The notes beneath the pieces were generated by a model. The model ran no database searches, had not been told where the DNA came from, and saw only the letters and a list, made by a program, of their open reading frames with translations. Below, piece after piece: positions 32,545-41,276 of a stretch of DNA of 53,004 bases; the stretch's first letter is position 1, and the number at the start of each line of letters is the position of its first letter. The DNA comes from Acidimicrobiales bacterium (GTDB lineage Bacteria; Actinomycetota; Acidimicrobiia; Acidimicrobiales; DATDAH01), in assembly GCA_016794585.1 (NCBI GenBank), contig JAEUJM010000034.1:1-53004 (forward strand), written 5' to 3'. A program made the translations under genes and the position numbers.

Positions 32545-34671
32545 CTAGACGATGATCACGAAGATGCCGGCGATCAGGACCACGCCCCCGAAGAGCAGAG
32601 CGGCGTAGTTGGAGATCTTCCCGGTCTGGATGCCACGGAGCAGCTGCCCCGACCCCTCGGCCGCATGGCCCGAGGCGTTGACGGTGCCGTCGATGGCGCC
32701 CTGGTCGACGAAGCGGTACAGGAACCGCGCGGTGCCCCGGGCACCGGTGGCGACGCCGTTGACGACGGCGTCGAGGACGTGCTGGTTGAACCAGTACATG
32801 GCCCGGGCGATGGGGCCCTTGGTGCCGGCCACGATGACGTTCTCGTAGAGCGCGTCCAGGTAGTACTTGTTCTCGAGGAAGGTGTACCCGGCGTGGGCCG
32901 CCTTGTTGCGCTCGGTGAGGCCGTGCGGGCCCTTGTTCTTCACGAAGTAGAGGTACGCCAGGCCGATGCCGAGGGAGGCCAGCAGCACGGAGGCGATGGC
33001 CACCGGCAGTGAGAACACCGGGTGGATGACCTCGGGGAAGGCGAACGTCGGCTCGATGTAGTGCTCGAACTGGAGCTCGATGCTGTCGGGGGCGATGGCC
33101 GCCGGGAGGTTGACGAAGCCGATGAAGGCGGCGAAGCCGGCCAGGATGCGCAGCGGCCAGAGCATGACCGCCGGCGACTCGTGCGGCGTGCCGTGCCCGC
33201 GGTACTCGCCGAAGAAGGTGAGCCAGATCACCCGCGTCATGTAGGCCGCGGTGAGCAGGGCCGAGATGGCCCCGAACACCAGGATGAGGGTGTAGCCCTG
33301 CTCCTGGCCCTGGGAGGCGCCGGCCAGGATCTCGTCCTTGGACCAGAACCCGGCGAGCGGCGGGATGCCCGCCAGGGCCAGCGACGAGAGGGCGAAGGTC
33401 CAGAAGGTGGTGGGCATGTACTTCTTCAGCCCGCCCATCTTCGTCATGTCGAAGGTGTGGTGGGCGGCGTGGCTGACCGAGCCGGCGCCGAGGAAGAGGC
33501 AGGCCTTGAAGAAGGCGTGGGTGAAGAGGTGGAAGATGGCGGCGGTCCAGGCGCCGACGCCGAGGGCCGCCACCATGTAGCCCAACTGGCTGATGGTCGA
33601 ATAGGCCAGCACCTTCTTGATGTCCTTCTGGACGAAGGCGAGGCACGCTCCCATCAGGGCGGTGAAGCCACCGATGAAGGCCATGTAGTTGAGGCCGCTG
33701 GTGCCGATCGACAGGCCCTCGTAGAACACCGGGTAGAGGCGGGCGATCATGAAGACGCCGGCCACGACCATGGTGGCGGCGTGGATGAGGGCCGAGACCG
33801 GGGTGGGGCCGGCCATGGCGTCGGGCAGCCAGGTGTGGAGGGGGAACTGCCCCGACTTCGAGCTGACCGCGGCCATCAGGCACAGGGCGGCGGCGAGCAT
33901 CACGCCGTGGCTCATGGTGCCGTCGAGGGCGGCGAGGTTGGTGTCGATGATGCCGAAGGTGCCGGCGCCGAAGAACAAGATGATGACGCCGATGATGAGG
34001 CCGACGTCGCCGACGCGGTTGGTGAGGAAGGCCTTGAGGGCGGCGTTGCTGTTGGCCTGCTCCTCCCACCAGTGGCCGATGAGCACGAACGAGCTGACGC
34101 CGACGAGCTCCCAGCTGAGCAGCAGCTGGAGGGTGCTCTGACTGATCACCAGCAGCAGCATCGAGGCGCTGAAGAACGAGAGGAAGGCGAAGTAGTGGGT
34201 GAAGCGGCGGTCGCCCTTCACGTACTCGGTGGAGTAGATGTGCACGAGCAGCGAGATGCTCGTGACGGTGAACAACATGATGGCGGCGAGGCCGTCGACC
34301 ATGGTGCCGGCGGTGAAGTCGAGGCCGCCGGACTGCCACCAGGTGAACGAGCGCACCACGGGCTCGACCGAGGAGTGACCCTCGCCCTCGGCGACCATCG
34401 CGCCGAGGAAGGCCCCGAGCGCGTGTTCGCCACCCTCGCCGGCCTCGTTGACCCGCTGGATCCACTGGGCGAGGGTGGCCACGGCCAGCAGCCACGCCGC
34501 GGAGAGCGCGGCGATGCCGACCCGAGACCCGCCCTTCGGCATGCGCTTGCCGAAGAACAAGATGATGAGGAACGAGGCCAGGGGGACGGCCGGGATGAGC
34601 CAGGCGTTCTCGAGGAAGAACCCGGCGTGCGTCTCGTGGGCGGCTTCCGCGGCCAGCGTCAGCGTGGACAT
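32545..34671 (-). CDS. nuoL: NADH-quinone oxidoreductase subunit L, operon 1
   Basis: A 708-residue distal antiporter-like subunit with the C-terminal extension that forms the lateral helix. Signatures are FLSFFSASMLLLVISQSTLQLL, VGVSSFVLIGHWWEE, FPLHTWLPDAMAGPTPVSALIHAATMV and KKVLAYSTISQLGYM. It is longer than NuoL of operon 2 (631 residues), mostly through extra sequence between helices in the N-terminal third (EGGEHALGAFLGAMVAEGEG) and the C-terminal arm. Starts 2 nt after nuoK. Confidence 0.95.
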   Translation of the reverse strand: MSTLTLAAEAAHETHAGFFLENAWLIPAVPLASFLIILFFGKRMPKGGSRVGIAALSAAWLLAVATLAQWIQRVNEAGEGGEHALGAFLGAMVAEGEGHSSVEPVVRSFTWWQSGGLDFTAGTMVDGLAAIMLFTVTSISLLVHIYSTEYVKGDRRFTHYFAFLSFFSASMLLLVISQSTLQLLLSWELVGVSSFVLIGHWWEEQANSNAALKAFLTNRVGDVGLIIGVIILFFGAGTFGIIDTNLAALDGTMSHGVMLAAALCLMAAVSSKSGQFPLHTWLPDAMAGPTPVSALIHAATMVVAGVFMIARLYPVFYEGLSIGTSGLNYMAFIGGFTALMGACLAFVQKDIKKVLAYSTISQLGYMVAALGVGAWTAAIFHLFTHAFFKACLFLGAGSVSHAAHHTFDMTKMGGLKKYMPTTFWTFALSSLALAGIPPLAGFWSKDEILAGASQGQEQGYTLILVFGAISALLTAAYMTRVIWLTFFGEYRGHGTPHESPAVMLWPLRILAGFAAFIGFVNLPAAIAPDSIELQFEHYIEPTFAFPEVIHPVFSLPVAIASVLLASLGIGLAYLYFVKNKGPHGLTERNKAAHAGYTFLENKYYLDALYENVIVAGTKGPIARAMYWFNQHVLDAVVNGVATGARGTARFLYRFVDQGAIDGTVNASGHAAEGSGQLLRGIQTGKISNYAALLFGGVVLIAGIFVIIV

Positions 34672-34673
34672 CG

Positions 34674-34973
34674 TCAGCCCTTCATGGCGTCGAGCTCTTC
34701 GAGGTCGACGCTCGTGCGGTTGCGGTAGATGAGCAGGATGATGGCGAGGCCGACGCCCACCTCGGCGGCGGCCACGGCGATGACGAACAGGGCGAACACC
34801 TGCCCGCTGATGTCACCGTTCATGGCGGCGAACGCCACCAGGTTGATGTTGACCGCGTTGAGGATGAGCTCGATGGACATGAGCACCATCACCGCGTTGC
34901 GGCGGGCCAGCACGCCGTACACGCCGATGCAGAAGAGCACCGCGGCCAGCAACAGGAACTGGTTGAGCAACAT
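34674..34973 (-). CDS. nuoK: NADH-quinone oxidoreductase subunit K, operon 1
   Basis: A 99-residue, three-helix subunit of standard length. The two membrane glutamates in the proton path are present: Glu35 ([17 protein letters not shown]) and Glu71 ([11 protein letters not shown]). Starts 5 nt after the nuoJ stop. Confidence 0.95.
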   Translation of the reverse strand: MLLNQFLLLAAVLFCIGVYGVLARRNAVMVLMSIELILNAVNINLVAFAAMNGDISGQVFALFVIAVAAAEVGVGLAIILLIYRNRTSVDLEELDAMKG

Positions 34974-34978
34974 GGCGC

Positions 34979-35503
34979 CTAGTCCCTTCTCGCCACGACG
35001 ATGGCACCGACGAGCGCCGCCAGCAGCAGCACCGAGATCACCTCGAACGGAACCAGGTAGGTGCTGAAGATGGCGTCGCTGACCTGGGCCGTGGTGGTGA
35101 CCGTGTCGGCGGGCAGCTCGCTGTCCTCGAAGCGGTCGATGAGCGTGTAACCGATCACCGCCAGCAGCAGCACGGAGATGAGCCCGCCGATCCAGCGCTG
35201 GTCGTGGTCGAGGTCCGACTCCCCGCCGATGGGGGCGCGGGTGAGCATGATGCCGAACAGGAACAGCACGATGATGGCCCCGATGTAGACGAGGATCTGC
35301 GTGGTGCCCACGAACTCGGCGCCGAGGATGAAGTAGAGGCCACCCACGCCGGCGAGCACGAGCACCAGGTAGAGGGCGGCGTGCACCACGTTGTTGGTGG
35401 TGACCACCCGCAGGGCGGCCGCGATGATCACCACGGCGATGATGGCGAACGCGATGTTCTGGGCGACGTTGAGGTCGGCCGCGAGGAGCAGGGTCGCGAT
35501 CAT
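34979..35503 (-). CDS. nuoJ: NADH-quinone oxidoreductase subunit J, operon 1
   Basis: A 174-residue five-helix subunit. The conserved third-helix stretch [20 protein letters not shown] (pi-bulge helix, with the family tyrosine and glycine) is present, preceded by [29 protein letters not shown]. The C-terminal helix [20 protein letters not shown] closes it. The ATG at 35503 overlaps the stop of a 22-codon reading frame that links it to nuoI. Confidence 0.95.
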   Translation of the reverse strand: MIATLLLAADLNVAQNIAFAIIAVVIIAAALRVVTTNNVVHAALYLVLVLAGVGGLYFILGAEFVGTTQILVYIGAIIVLFLFGIMLTRAPIGGESDLDHDQRWIGGLISVLLLAVIGYTLIDRFEDSELPADTVTTTAQVSDAIFSTYLVPFEVISVLLLAALVGAIVVARRD

Positions 35504-35568
35504 GCTCTCCGCTCCTGGCTCGTTCCTCGCCGGGCCGCTCGGGCCACGTCCTCGTTCCTCGGACTCAT
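35500..35568 (-). CDS. Possible 22-codon linker ORF between nuoI and nuoJ
   Basis: The 61-nt gap between nuoI and nuoJ contains one complete small frame, [20 protein letters not shown] then RA. Its ATG overlaps the nuoI TGA (ATGA) and its own TGA overlaps the nuoJ ATG (ATGA). Such overlaps at both ends would carry terminating ribosomes from nuoI to nuoJ. The peptide is basic and matches no family. It may be only a coupling device, or chance. Confidence 0.35.
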   Translation of the reverse strand: MSPRNEDVARAARRGTSQERRA

Positions 35569-36053
35569 CGGGGGATCTTCTTCACTTTCTGCTCCGACCC
35601 GGCCTCGTAGGCCTCGTTGTCCGGGACGGTGAGCATCCACTCGCCCAGGCGCTCCTTGTCGTGGAGCAGGTCGGCGAGCCGGAACTCGGAGTACTCGTAC
35701 TCGGGACTCCAGAACAGGGCGTCGAAGGGGCACACCTCGACGCAGATCCCGCAGTACATGCACAGCGAGAAGTCGATGTCGAAGCGGTCGAGGGCGTTCT
35801 TCTGGCGGGGGGCGCCGCCTTCGCGCCGCGGCGGGGCGAGGTACTTGTGGCCCTCGATGTAGATGCACCAGTCGGGGCACTCACGGGCGCAGAGCATGCA
35901 GACCGTGCAGTTGTCCTCCTTGAGGGCGATGACGCCGCGGGCCCGGGGGGCGGGCGTCTCCTTCTCGTGGGGGTACTGCACGGTGACCGCGGGCTTCAGC
36001 ATCGTGCGCAGCGTGACGCCGAGGCCCTTGACCAGACCGGGAAGTTCAGGCAT
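35565..36053 (-). CDS. nuoI: NADH-quinone oxidoreductase subunit I, operon 1
   Basis: A 162-residue ferredoxin-type subunit that holds clusters N6a and N6b, carrying electrons along the peripheral arm. Two CxxCxxCxxxCP motifs are seen: Cys49/52/55/59 ([12 protein letters not shown]) and Cys98/101/104/108 ([12 protein letters not shown]). The ATG at 36053 shares a base with the nuoH stop. The fold is standard, without the long acidic tail of the paralogue at 52293. Confidence 0.95.
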   Translation of the reverse strand: MPELPGLVKGLGVTLRTMLKPAVTVQYPHEKETPAPRARGVIALKEDNCTVCMLCARECPDWCIYIEGHKYLAPPRREGGAPRQKNALDRFDIDFSLCMYCGICVEVCPFDALFWSPEYEYSEFRLADLLHDKERLGEWMLTVPDNEAYEAGSEQKVKKIPR

Positions 36054-37090
36054 CAGAACGCCACCTTCAAGATGCCGGTCGCCGCGATGTTGAGCAGGGC
36101 GAGGGGGATGAGGAACTTCCACGCGAACTTCTGGAGCTGGTCCTCACGGAAGCGGGGATAGGTGAAGCGGAACCAGAAGATGAAGAACGCCACGAGCATC
36201 ACCTTGGCGAACAGCACCAGGGGGCCGAGGACGTTGAGGAAGTTGCTGTCGAGGTCGAAGCCCGGCAGCCACCAGCCGCCGAGGAAGAGCGTGGCGGCGA
36301 TGGCGGCGAAGGCGAACGCGGTGCCGAACTCGCCGATGAAGAAGAACAGGAAGCGGAAGCCCGTGTACTCGACCTGGTAGCCGCCGACGATCTCGGACTC
36401 GGCCACCGGCATGTCGAACGGGGTCTGGGTGAGCTCGGCCTGCACGGCGATGAGGAAGATGGCGAACCCGATGAACTGGGTGATGATGAACGGGTTGCCG
36501 AGGAAGTCGAACCCGAACATCGACCCGTTGGCCTGGGCGGCCACGATGCCCTGGAGGTTGAGGGTGCCGGCCTGGATGACCACGCCGACGACGGCGAGGA
36601 CCAGGGGCAGCTCGTAGGCGATGAGCTGGCCGGCGGCCCGCAGGCCACCCATGAGGGAGTACTTGTTGGCCGATGCCCAGCCCGCCATCAAGATGCCGAC
36701 CACCGACAGCGACGAGACCGCCAGGGCGAAGAAGATGCCGGTGTCGAGGCTCTCGACGTAGATGTCGGGGCCGGCGGGCACGACGACGAAGAGCAGGAAG
36801 GTGGACAGCACCACCACCAGCGGGGCGATGGCGAAGACGAACCGGTCGGCCTTGTCCGGGAAGATGTCTTCCTTCTGGATGAACTTCACGCCGTCGGCCA
36901 CGAGCTGCAGGACGCCGTGGGGGCCGGCCTCCATCGGGCCGAGCCGGCTCTGCATGTGGCTCATCATCTTCAGCAGGAACACGTAGCCGAGGATCAGCGC
37001 CGAGAGCGGGATGAACGACAGGACGATGATCACCTTGATGGTGGTGACCTGCCAGTAGGCCAGATCGATGGCCAGCAGCGAAGAGCTCAT
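36053..37090 (-). CDS. nuoH: NADH-quinone oxidoreductase subunit H, operon 1
   Basis: A 345-residue eight- or nine-helix subunit that helps form the quinone chamber. Recognised by [49 protein letters not shown], the ETPFD-like [24 protein letters not shown], and [12 protein letters not shown]. The ATG at 37090 is in the nuoD stop overlap (ATGA). In a 14-gene operon nuoE, nuoF and nuoG would lie between nuoD and nuoH; here the two genes touch. Confidence 0.95.
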   Translation of the reverse strand: MSSSLLAIDLAYWQVTTIKVIIVLSFIPLSALILGYVFLLKMMSHMQSRLGPMEAGPHGVLQLVADGVKFIQKEDIFPDKADRFVFAIAPLVVVLSTFLLFVVVPAGPDIYVESLDTGIFFALAVSSLSVVGILMAGWASANKYSLMGGLRAAGQLIAYELPLVLAVVGVVIQAGTLNLQGIVAAQANGSMFGFDFLGNPFIITQFIGFAIFLIAVQAELTQTPFDMPVAESEIVGGYQVEYTGFRFLFFFIGEFGTAFAFAAIAATLFLGGWWLPGFDLDSNFLNVLGPLVLFAKVMLVAFFIFWFRFTYPRFREDQLQKFAWKFLIPLALLNIAATGILKVAF

Positions 37091-38259
37091 CTGTCGATAT
37101 CCCCAAGGATGAAGTACAGGCTGGCCAGGATGGTGATGACGTCGGGGACGTAGACGCCCTTCATGACCCAGGGCACGATCGAGATGTTGTTGAACGAGGC
37201 CGAGCGGATCTTGACCCGGAAGGGCACCAGGTCGCCCTTCGAGACCACGTAGTAACCCATCTGGCCGAGGGGGTTCTCGGTGGCCACGTAGGCCTCGCCC
37301 GCGGGCACCTTGATGATGCGGGGCACCTTGGCCATGATCGGCCCGGCGGGGATGCCGTCGAGGAGCTGGTCCACGATGCGGCTGGCCTCGCGGGTCTCCT
37401 GGAGGCGCACCCAGTAGCGGGCGAACGAGTCGCCGTCGGGGTGGGTCCAGACCTTCCAGTCGACCTCGTCCCACGCCAGGCCGACGGGCCGATCGCGGCG
37501 CAGGTCCCAGTCGACGCCGCTGGCGCGCAGGTTGGCGCCGGACATGCCGTACGACAGGGCGACATCGGCGGGGATCACGCCGATGCCGCGGGTGCGGGCC
37601 TCGAAGATCTCGTTGCCCATGATGAGGTCTTCCATCTCGTCACAGAAGGTGCGGACCTTCTCCATGACGGCCTTGGTGTCCTCGATCCAGCCCTTGGGCA
37701 GGTCGTCCTTCAGGCCACCGATGCGGTCGAAGTTGGGGTGGAAGCGCCCGCCGGTGACCGACTCGATCTGGTTGAGGACGTGCTCGCGGTCGCGGAAGGC
37801 GAAGAAGACCGGGGTGAGGGCGCCGAGCTGCACGCCCATGTCGCCGAGGAACAGCATCACGTTCGAGATGCGGCTCAGCTCGAACAGCACCGTGCGGATC
37901 CACTGGGCGCGGGGCGGAGCCTCGACCTCCATCAGCTTCTCGGCGGCGAGGATGAAGGGGACCTCGTTGGCGAAGCTGCCGAGCCAGTCGATGCGGTTGA
38001 TGAGCGTGGTGACCTGCGGGTAGCTGCGGACCTCGGTGAGCTTCTCGTAGCCGCGGTGCATGTAGCCCATGATCGGAGCGGCCTCGATGACCTGCTCGCC
38101 GTCGAGCTTGGCCACGATGCGCAAGGTGCCGTGGGTGGCCGGGTGCTGCGGGCCCATGTTGAGGGTCATGCCCTCGGTCTCGATCTCGACGTTCACCCGG
38201 GCGTCGGCGGCCTGGCCGGCGATGTACGCCAGCTGCTGGCGATCGGTGATGGCCGTCAC
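37087..38259 (-). CDS. nuoD: NADH-quinone oxidoreductase subunit D, operon 1
   Basis: A 390-residue 49-kDa-type subunit, next to the quinone site. It contains [16 protein letters not shown] (about 34-49; conserved His of the quinone pocket), [11 protein letters not shown] (Arg69, the position methylated in the mitochondrial homologue), [17 protein letters not shown] and the closing [16 protein letters not shown]. It is not fused to NuoC. The 4-nt overlaps at both ends place it in the middle of a translationally coupled block. Confidence 0.95.
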   Translation of the reverse strand: MTAITDRQQLAYIAGQAADARVNVEIETEGMTLNMGPQHPATHGTLRIVAKLDGEQVIEAAPIMGYMHRGYEKLTEVRSYPQVTTLINRIDWLGSFANEVPFILAAEKLMEVEAPPRAQWIRTVLFELSRISNVMLFLGDMGVQLGALTPVFFAFRDREHVLNQIESVTGGRFHPNFDRIGGLKDDLPKGWIEDTKAVMEKVRTFCDEMEDLIMGNEIFEARTRGIGVIPADVALSYGMSGANLRASGVDWDLRRDRPVGLAWDEVDWKVWTHPDGDSFARYWVRLQETREASRIVDQLLDGIPAGPIMAKVPRIIKVPAGEAYVATENPLGQMGYYVVSKGDLVPFRVKIRSASFNNISIVPWVMKGVYVPDVITILASLYFILGDIDR

Positions 38260-39017
38260 GATGCGTCCTCCGCGGGTGCGTCCTCGGCGGCGGCGTCCTC
38301 GCCCGGCATGGGCTCGACGTCGACGATGCCCGGCCAGGGCTTCACCCGGCGGGCCAGGAGGGGGAAGTCCTTGCGCAGCGGGTGGCCCTCGAAGTCACCG
38401 GGCAGGTAGAGCTTGCGCAGGTTGGGGTGGCCCACGAACGAGATGCCGTACATCTCGAAGGCCTCACGCTCGTGCCAGTCGGCGCCGGCGTACACGGGGA
38501 TCCAGGTGTCGGCGGTGGGAGCGGCGTCGTCGAGGTCGGCCTTGAAGGTGATGCCGTAGCCCTCGGTGGGCGACTCGACCCGGGCGAGCAGCTGGAAGCG
38601 GCTGGTGCCCCCGGCCACGCCCCATTCGATGCCAGCGGGATCGGTGGACCCGGTGGCAGTGGGGTCGGCGCCCGCGGTGACGAGGTCTTCCTGGCTGTCC
38701 ATGTCCCGACCGAACGGCGAGGGCAGCCAGTCGATGGCGGAGAGGAAGTCGAAGTAGGTGCAGCCGAGGTCGTGCTTGGCGACGGCGGCCGCCTCGCGCC
38801 ACGACGACAGGGCCACGCGGACCCAGAGGTCGTCGCCCGGGGAGAGGTGGGACTCGAGCAGGCCGTCGCCGAGCTCGGCCGCGAGGCGCTCGAGCACGCC
38901 TTCACGCAGCGGGTCGGGCTCGGCCGGCGGTGCGGCGTCCTCGGCCGGCGCCTCCGCGGCGGGGGCCGCGTCGGTCGGCTCGGCCGCCGTGGGCTCCTCG
39001 GTGGGGGTGTCGCTCAT
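38256..39017 (-). CDS. nuoC: NADH-quinone oxidoreductase subunit C, operon 1, with acidic extensions
   Basis: A 253-residue 30-kDa-type subunit. The core (about 60-235) has [42 protein letters not shown] and [10 protein letters not shown]. Both ends are extended by low-complexity Glu/Ala/Pro-rich sequence (about 1-40, and the last 15 residues, [14 protein letters not shown]), which is not needed for the fold and not present in typical NuoC. The gene overlaps nuoB and nuoD by 4 nt each. Confidence 0.93.
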   Translation of the reverse strand: MSDTPTEEPTAAEPTDAAPAAEAPAEDAAPPAEPDPLREGVLERLAAELGDGLLESHLSPGDDLWVRVALSSWREAAAVAKHDLGCTYFDFLSAIDWLPSPFGRDMDSQEDLVTAGADPTATGSTDPAGIEWGVAGGTSRFQLLARVESPTEGYGITFKADLDDAAPTADTWIPVYAGADWHEREAFEMYGISFVGHPNLRKLYLPGDFEGHPLRKDFPLLARRVKPWPGIVDVEPMPGEDAAAEDAPAEDAS

Positions 39018-39529
39018 CGCGGTTCACCGCCGCCGACGACGATGGGCTCGCCCCGCCAGCGGGCGGCCATGTCCTCGGTCTTGATGCGCTCCTGGAGCAG
39101 CACGACGCCCTCGAGCAGGGCCTCCGGCCGCGGCGGGCAGCCGGGCACGAACACGTCGACGGGGATCATCTGGTCGACGCCCTTGGTGACCGAGTACGAG
39201 TCCCAGTACGGGCCGCCGCAGTTGGCGCACGAGCCCATGGAGATGACGTACTTCGGGTCGGGCATCTGCTCGTAGAGGCGCTTGATGGCCGGCGCCATCT
39301 TGTCGGTGACCGTGCCGGAGATGACGACGAGGTCGGCCTGGCGGGGGCTGGCCGGGAAGGGGATGACCCCGAGGCGCATCACGTCGTAGCGGGGCGAGCC
39401 GAAGGCCGAGCCCATCTCGATGGCGCAGCACGCCAGGCCCCACTGGAACACCCAGAGGGAGTACGTGCGGCTGAGGTTGAGGAGATAGGTGAGGGGCTTC
39501 GGCAGCTTGCCGCTCTCGACTAGACCCAC
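39014..39529 (-). CDS. nuoB: NADH-quinone oxidoreductase subunit B, operon 1
   Basis: A 171-residue subunit that carries cluster N2, which reduces quinone. The four ligands are in place: adjacent Cys34-Cys35 (LACCAIEMG), Cys101 (MGSCANCGG) and Cys131 (VPGCPPRPE). The GTG at 39529 is chosen because it lies inside the nuoA end (10-nt overlap) and gives the usual length; longer readings run into the nuoA frame. Confidence 0.94.
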   Translation of the reverse strand: MGLVESGKLPKPLTYLLNLSRTYSLWVFQWGLACCAIEMGSAFGSPRYDVMRLGVIPFPASPRQADLVVISGTVTDKMAPAIKRLYEQMPDPKYVISMGSCANCGGPYWDSYSVTKGVDQMIPVDVFVPGCPPRPEALLEGVVLLQERIKTEDMAARWRGEPIVVGGGEPR

Positions 39530-39885
39530 CGGAGCACTCCCTTTCGCCAGGCGTAGAGCAGACCCAGCGCCAGGATCACGATGAACACGAGCATCTCGAC
39601 GAGGCCGAACAGGCCGTAGACCTCGAGCTGCGTGGCCCACGGGAAGATGAACACGGCCTCGACGTCGAACATGACGAAGAGCAGGGCGAAGATGTAGTAG
39701 CGGATCTGGCTCTGCGACCAGCCCGAGCCGACGGCGTCGACCCCGCTCTCGTAGGTGACGTACTTCGACGGTTGCGGCCGGGTCGGGTGCAGGAGCTTGG
39801 ACACGCCGAGCATCGCCGCCACCATGACCACGGCGGCCCCGGCGAAGATCGCCACGGTGAGGTAGCTCCGCAGGTAGTCGGACAC
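39520..39885 (-). CDS. nuoA: NADH-quinone oxidoreductase subunit A, operon 1
   Basis: A 121-residue three-helix subunit, first gene of the operon. The conserved loop [16 protein letters not shown] (with the family Glu/Ser/Gly) and [20 protein letters not shown] are clear. The GTG at 39885 is preceded, 8 nt upstream, by a -10 box, so the operon mRNA probably starts at or near the start codon. Confidence 0.95.
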   Translation of the reverse strand: MSDYLRSYLTVAIFAGAAVVMVAAMLGVSKLLHPTRPQPSKYVTYESGVDAVGSGWSQSQIRYYIFALLFVMFDVEAVFIFPWATQLEVYGLFGLVEMLVFIVILALGLLYAWRKGVLRWV

Positions 39886-39893
39886 GGTTCGGC

Positions 39894-39923
39894 AGCGTAG
39901 TGAACGCCTTCACATGGGGCCAA
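39894..39923 (-). promoter_or_regulatory. Promoter of nuo operon 1
   Basis: On the minus strand TTGGCC (39923-39918), 18-nt gap, TACGCT (39899-39894), then 8 nt to the nuoA GTG. This is the only promoter-like match found upstream of the 11-gene operon. Confidence 0.5.
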
Positions 39924-40057
39924 AGAGGGCGGGCCTCCGAGGGGCTCGGGGAGGCGCCGCCGGACGGCCATCTCGCCGACATATTGCATTTCAGTACATC
40001 TCGCGCGACACTCCGAGGACCTCCCCTCAGGACCCACCGCAAGCAAGGAGGGTGCCC

Positions 40058-40318
40058 ATGCGCACCACCTGTCCCCCGGGGAGCGCGCCGCGAGCCATCG
40101 CGCCCGGCCCCTACGTCGCCCCCGCCTTCGTCGCCGGGCGGGGCCCGTCGCCGGCCCTCGAGGAGTCGCCGGTCGCCACCTTCGTGGCCACCGTCGTCGT
40201 GATCCTCGCGTTCTTCACGAGCACGGCGGCCTGGTGCTGGTTCGTGTGCCGCCGCAACGGCGGCGTCCGCTCCTGCAACGTCGGCTGGTACACGGCCAAG
40301 GCCCGCTGCCGGCGCTGA
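40058..40318 (+). CDS. Candidate precursor peptide: small Cys-containing membrane peptide
   Basis: An 86-residue product with an excellent ribosome-binding site (AAGGAGGG at 40045-40052, 5 nt before ATG). Residues 1-38 are Pro/Ala-rich with little charge (a leader-like part), 39-64 are a hydrophobic helix, and 65-86 are a basic tail. Four of five cysteines are at or after the helix: Cys60, Cys64, Cys73 and Cys84 ([21 protein letters not shown]). Downstream genes encode an RRE/M50 protease, ABC transporter and small membrane protein, so this is the likely substrate. No homologous family is recognised. An immunity or signalling peptide is the alternative. Confidence 0.7.
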   Translation: MRTTCPPGSAPRAIAPGPYVAPAFVAGRGPSPALEESPVATFVATVVVILAFFTSTAAWCWFVCRRNGGVRSCNVGWYTAKARCRR

Positions 40319-40335
40319 GCCGACGGCTCCTCCCC

Positions 40336-40354
40336 CGGCCGTCCCATCCGGCCG
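40336..40354 (+). terminator. Hairpin after the candidate precursor gene (possible attenuator)
   Basis: CGGCCG (40336-40341) and CGGCCG (40349-40354) flank a 7-nt loop, 18 nt after the precursor stop and about 80 nt before the next start. No T-run. Partial termination here would yield more precursor than processing protein, as is common in peptide operons. Confidence 0.35.
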
Positions 40355-40433
40355 CCCGTCCCGACCCCTCCCGGTGCACCGGTCCGCCCGAGCGCGGCCC
40401 GGTGCGCCGGGCCGCCGACCCCACGGAGGCCCC

Positions 40434-41276
40434 GTGCCGTTCTCCCTCGACGCGTCCGACCGCATCCGCCTGGACACCTGCGTGCTCGACCACGACACCC
40501 TCGTCGACCTCCTCACCGACGAGCGCTACCCGCTGACCTCGACCGCCGCCGCGCTGTTGGCGGGGTGCGACGGGCGGGTGACCGTGGGCGATCTGGCCAC
40601 CGAGCACGCCCGCGCCTACGGCGTCGACCCGGGACGCCTGCTGGCCGACCTCGGCCCCTTCGTCACCGAGCTCGCGGGGGTGGGGCTGGTGCGCGTGCAC
40701 CGCCGGTGGCGTCACCACGTGGCCGGCTTCCTCCTCGACCTCGCCCGCACGCCGCCGCCCGAGGCCCCCGCGGCCCGCCGCCGCTTCCCCGCCACGCCGC
40801 TGGGCTGCTCTCGCGCCGCCTTCCACAGCGGGCGACTCGTGGCCCTGTTCGCCCTGGCGTGGTCCGCCGTGCTCGCGCTGGCGGTGCACGTCCTCGCCCC
40901 CGGCACCCCGCTGGTCGTCGCGGTCGCACCCGCTGCGGTGGCCGTCGGCGCGGTCGCGAGCGTGGCCGCCCATGAGATCGGCCACCTCGCCGCGGTGCGG
41001 GCGGTGCGCGGCCAACCCCGGTTCGCGGCGGCGGGTCCCAGTCAGGTCGGCCTGCTCCACGACGTGCGCGACGTCGGCCGTCGGCGCTGGGTGGCCCTCG
41101 CCGGACCGGTGGCGGGAGCGACCGTCGCCCTCGCGTTGGCACCGATGGCCCTCGCGCTGCCGCCGCCGGCCGACGGCCTCGCCCTGCCACTGGCCGGACT
41201 GCTCGCCGCTGGCCACCTCGCCGGACTGCTGCCGTTCTTCAAGGACGGCCGCCACCTCTGGGCGGTCGGCCCGTGA
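40434..41276 (+). CDS. PqqD/RRE-like domain fused to M50-type intramembrane metalloprotease
   Basis: A 280-residue protein. Residues 1-90 look like a PqqD-type peptide-recognition domain ([46 protein letters not shown]-like end). From about 130 there are four to six helices bearing HEIGH (His180, Glu181, His184) and, in the last helix, [12 protein letters not shown], whose Asp271 matches the third zinc ligand in the M50 N/xPxxxxDG motif. This is the composition of proteases that cleave membrane-embedded or leader-bearing peptides. The GTG at 40434 has GGAGG 4 nt upstream. Its stop overlaps the ATPase GTG. Confidence 0.8.
   Translation: MPFSLDASDRIRLDTCVLDHDTLVDLLTDERYPLTSTAAALLAGCDGRVTVGDLATEHARAYGVDPGRLLADLGPFVTELAGVGLVRVHRRWRHHVAGFLLDLARTPPPEAPAARRRFPATPLGCSRAAFHSGRLVALFALAWSAVLALAVHVLAPGTPLVVAVAPAAVAVGAVASVAAHEIGHLAAVRAVRGQPRFAAAGPSQVGLLHDVRDVGRRRWVALAGPVAGATVALALAPMALALPPPADGLALPLAGLLAAGHLAGLLPFFKDGRHLWAVGP

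Noticed and set aside
39914..40057. Longer N-terminus for the 86-residue peptide
   Set aside because: The strong ribosome-binding site at 40045 and the ATG at 40058 fix the start; the upstream part has AT-rich promoter-like sequence (around 39980-40010).
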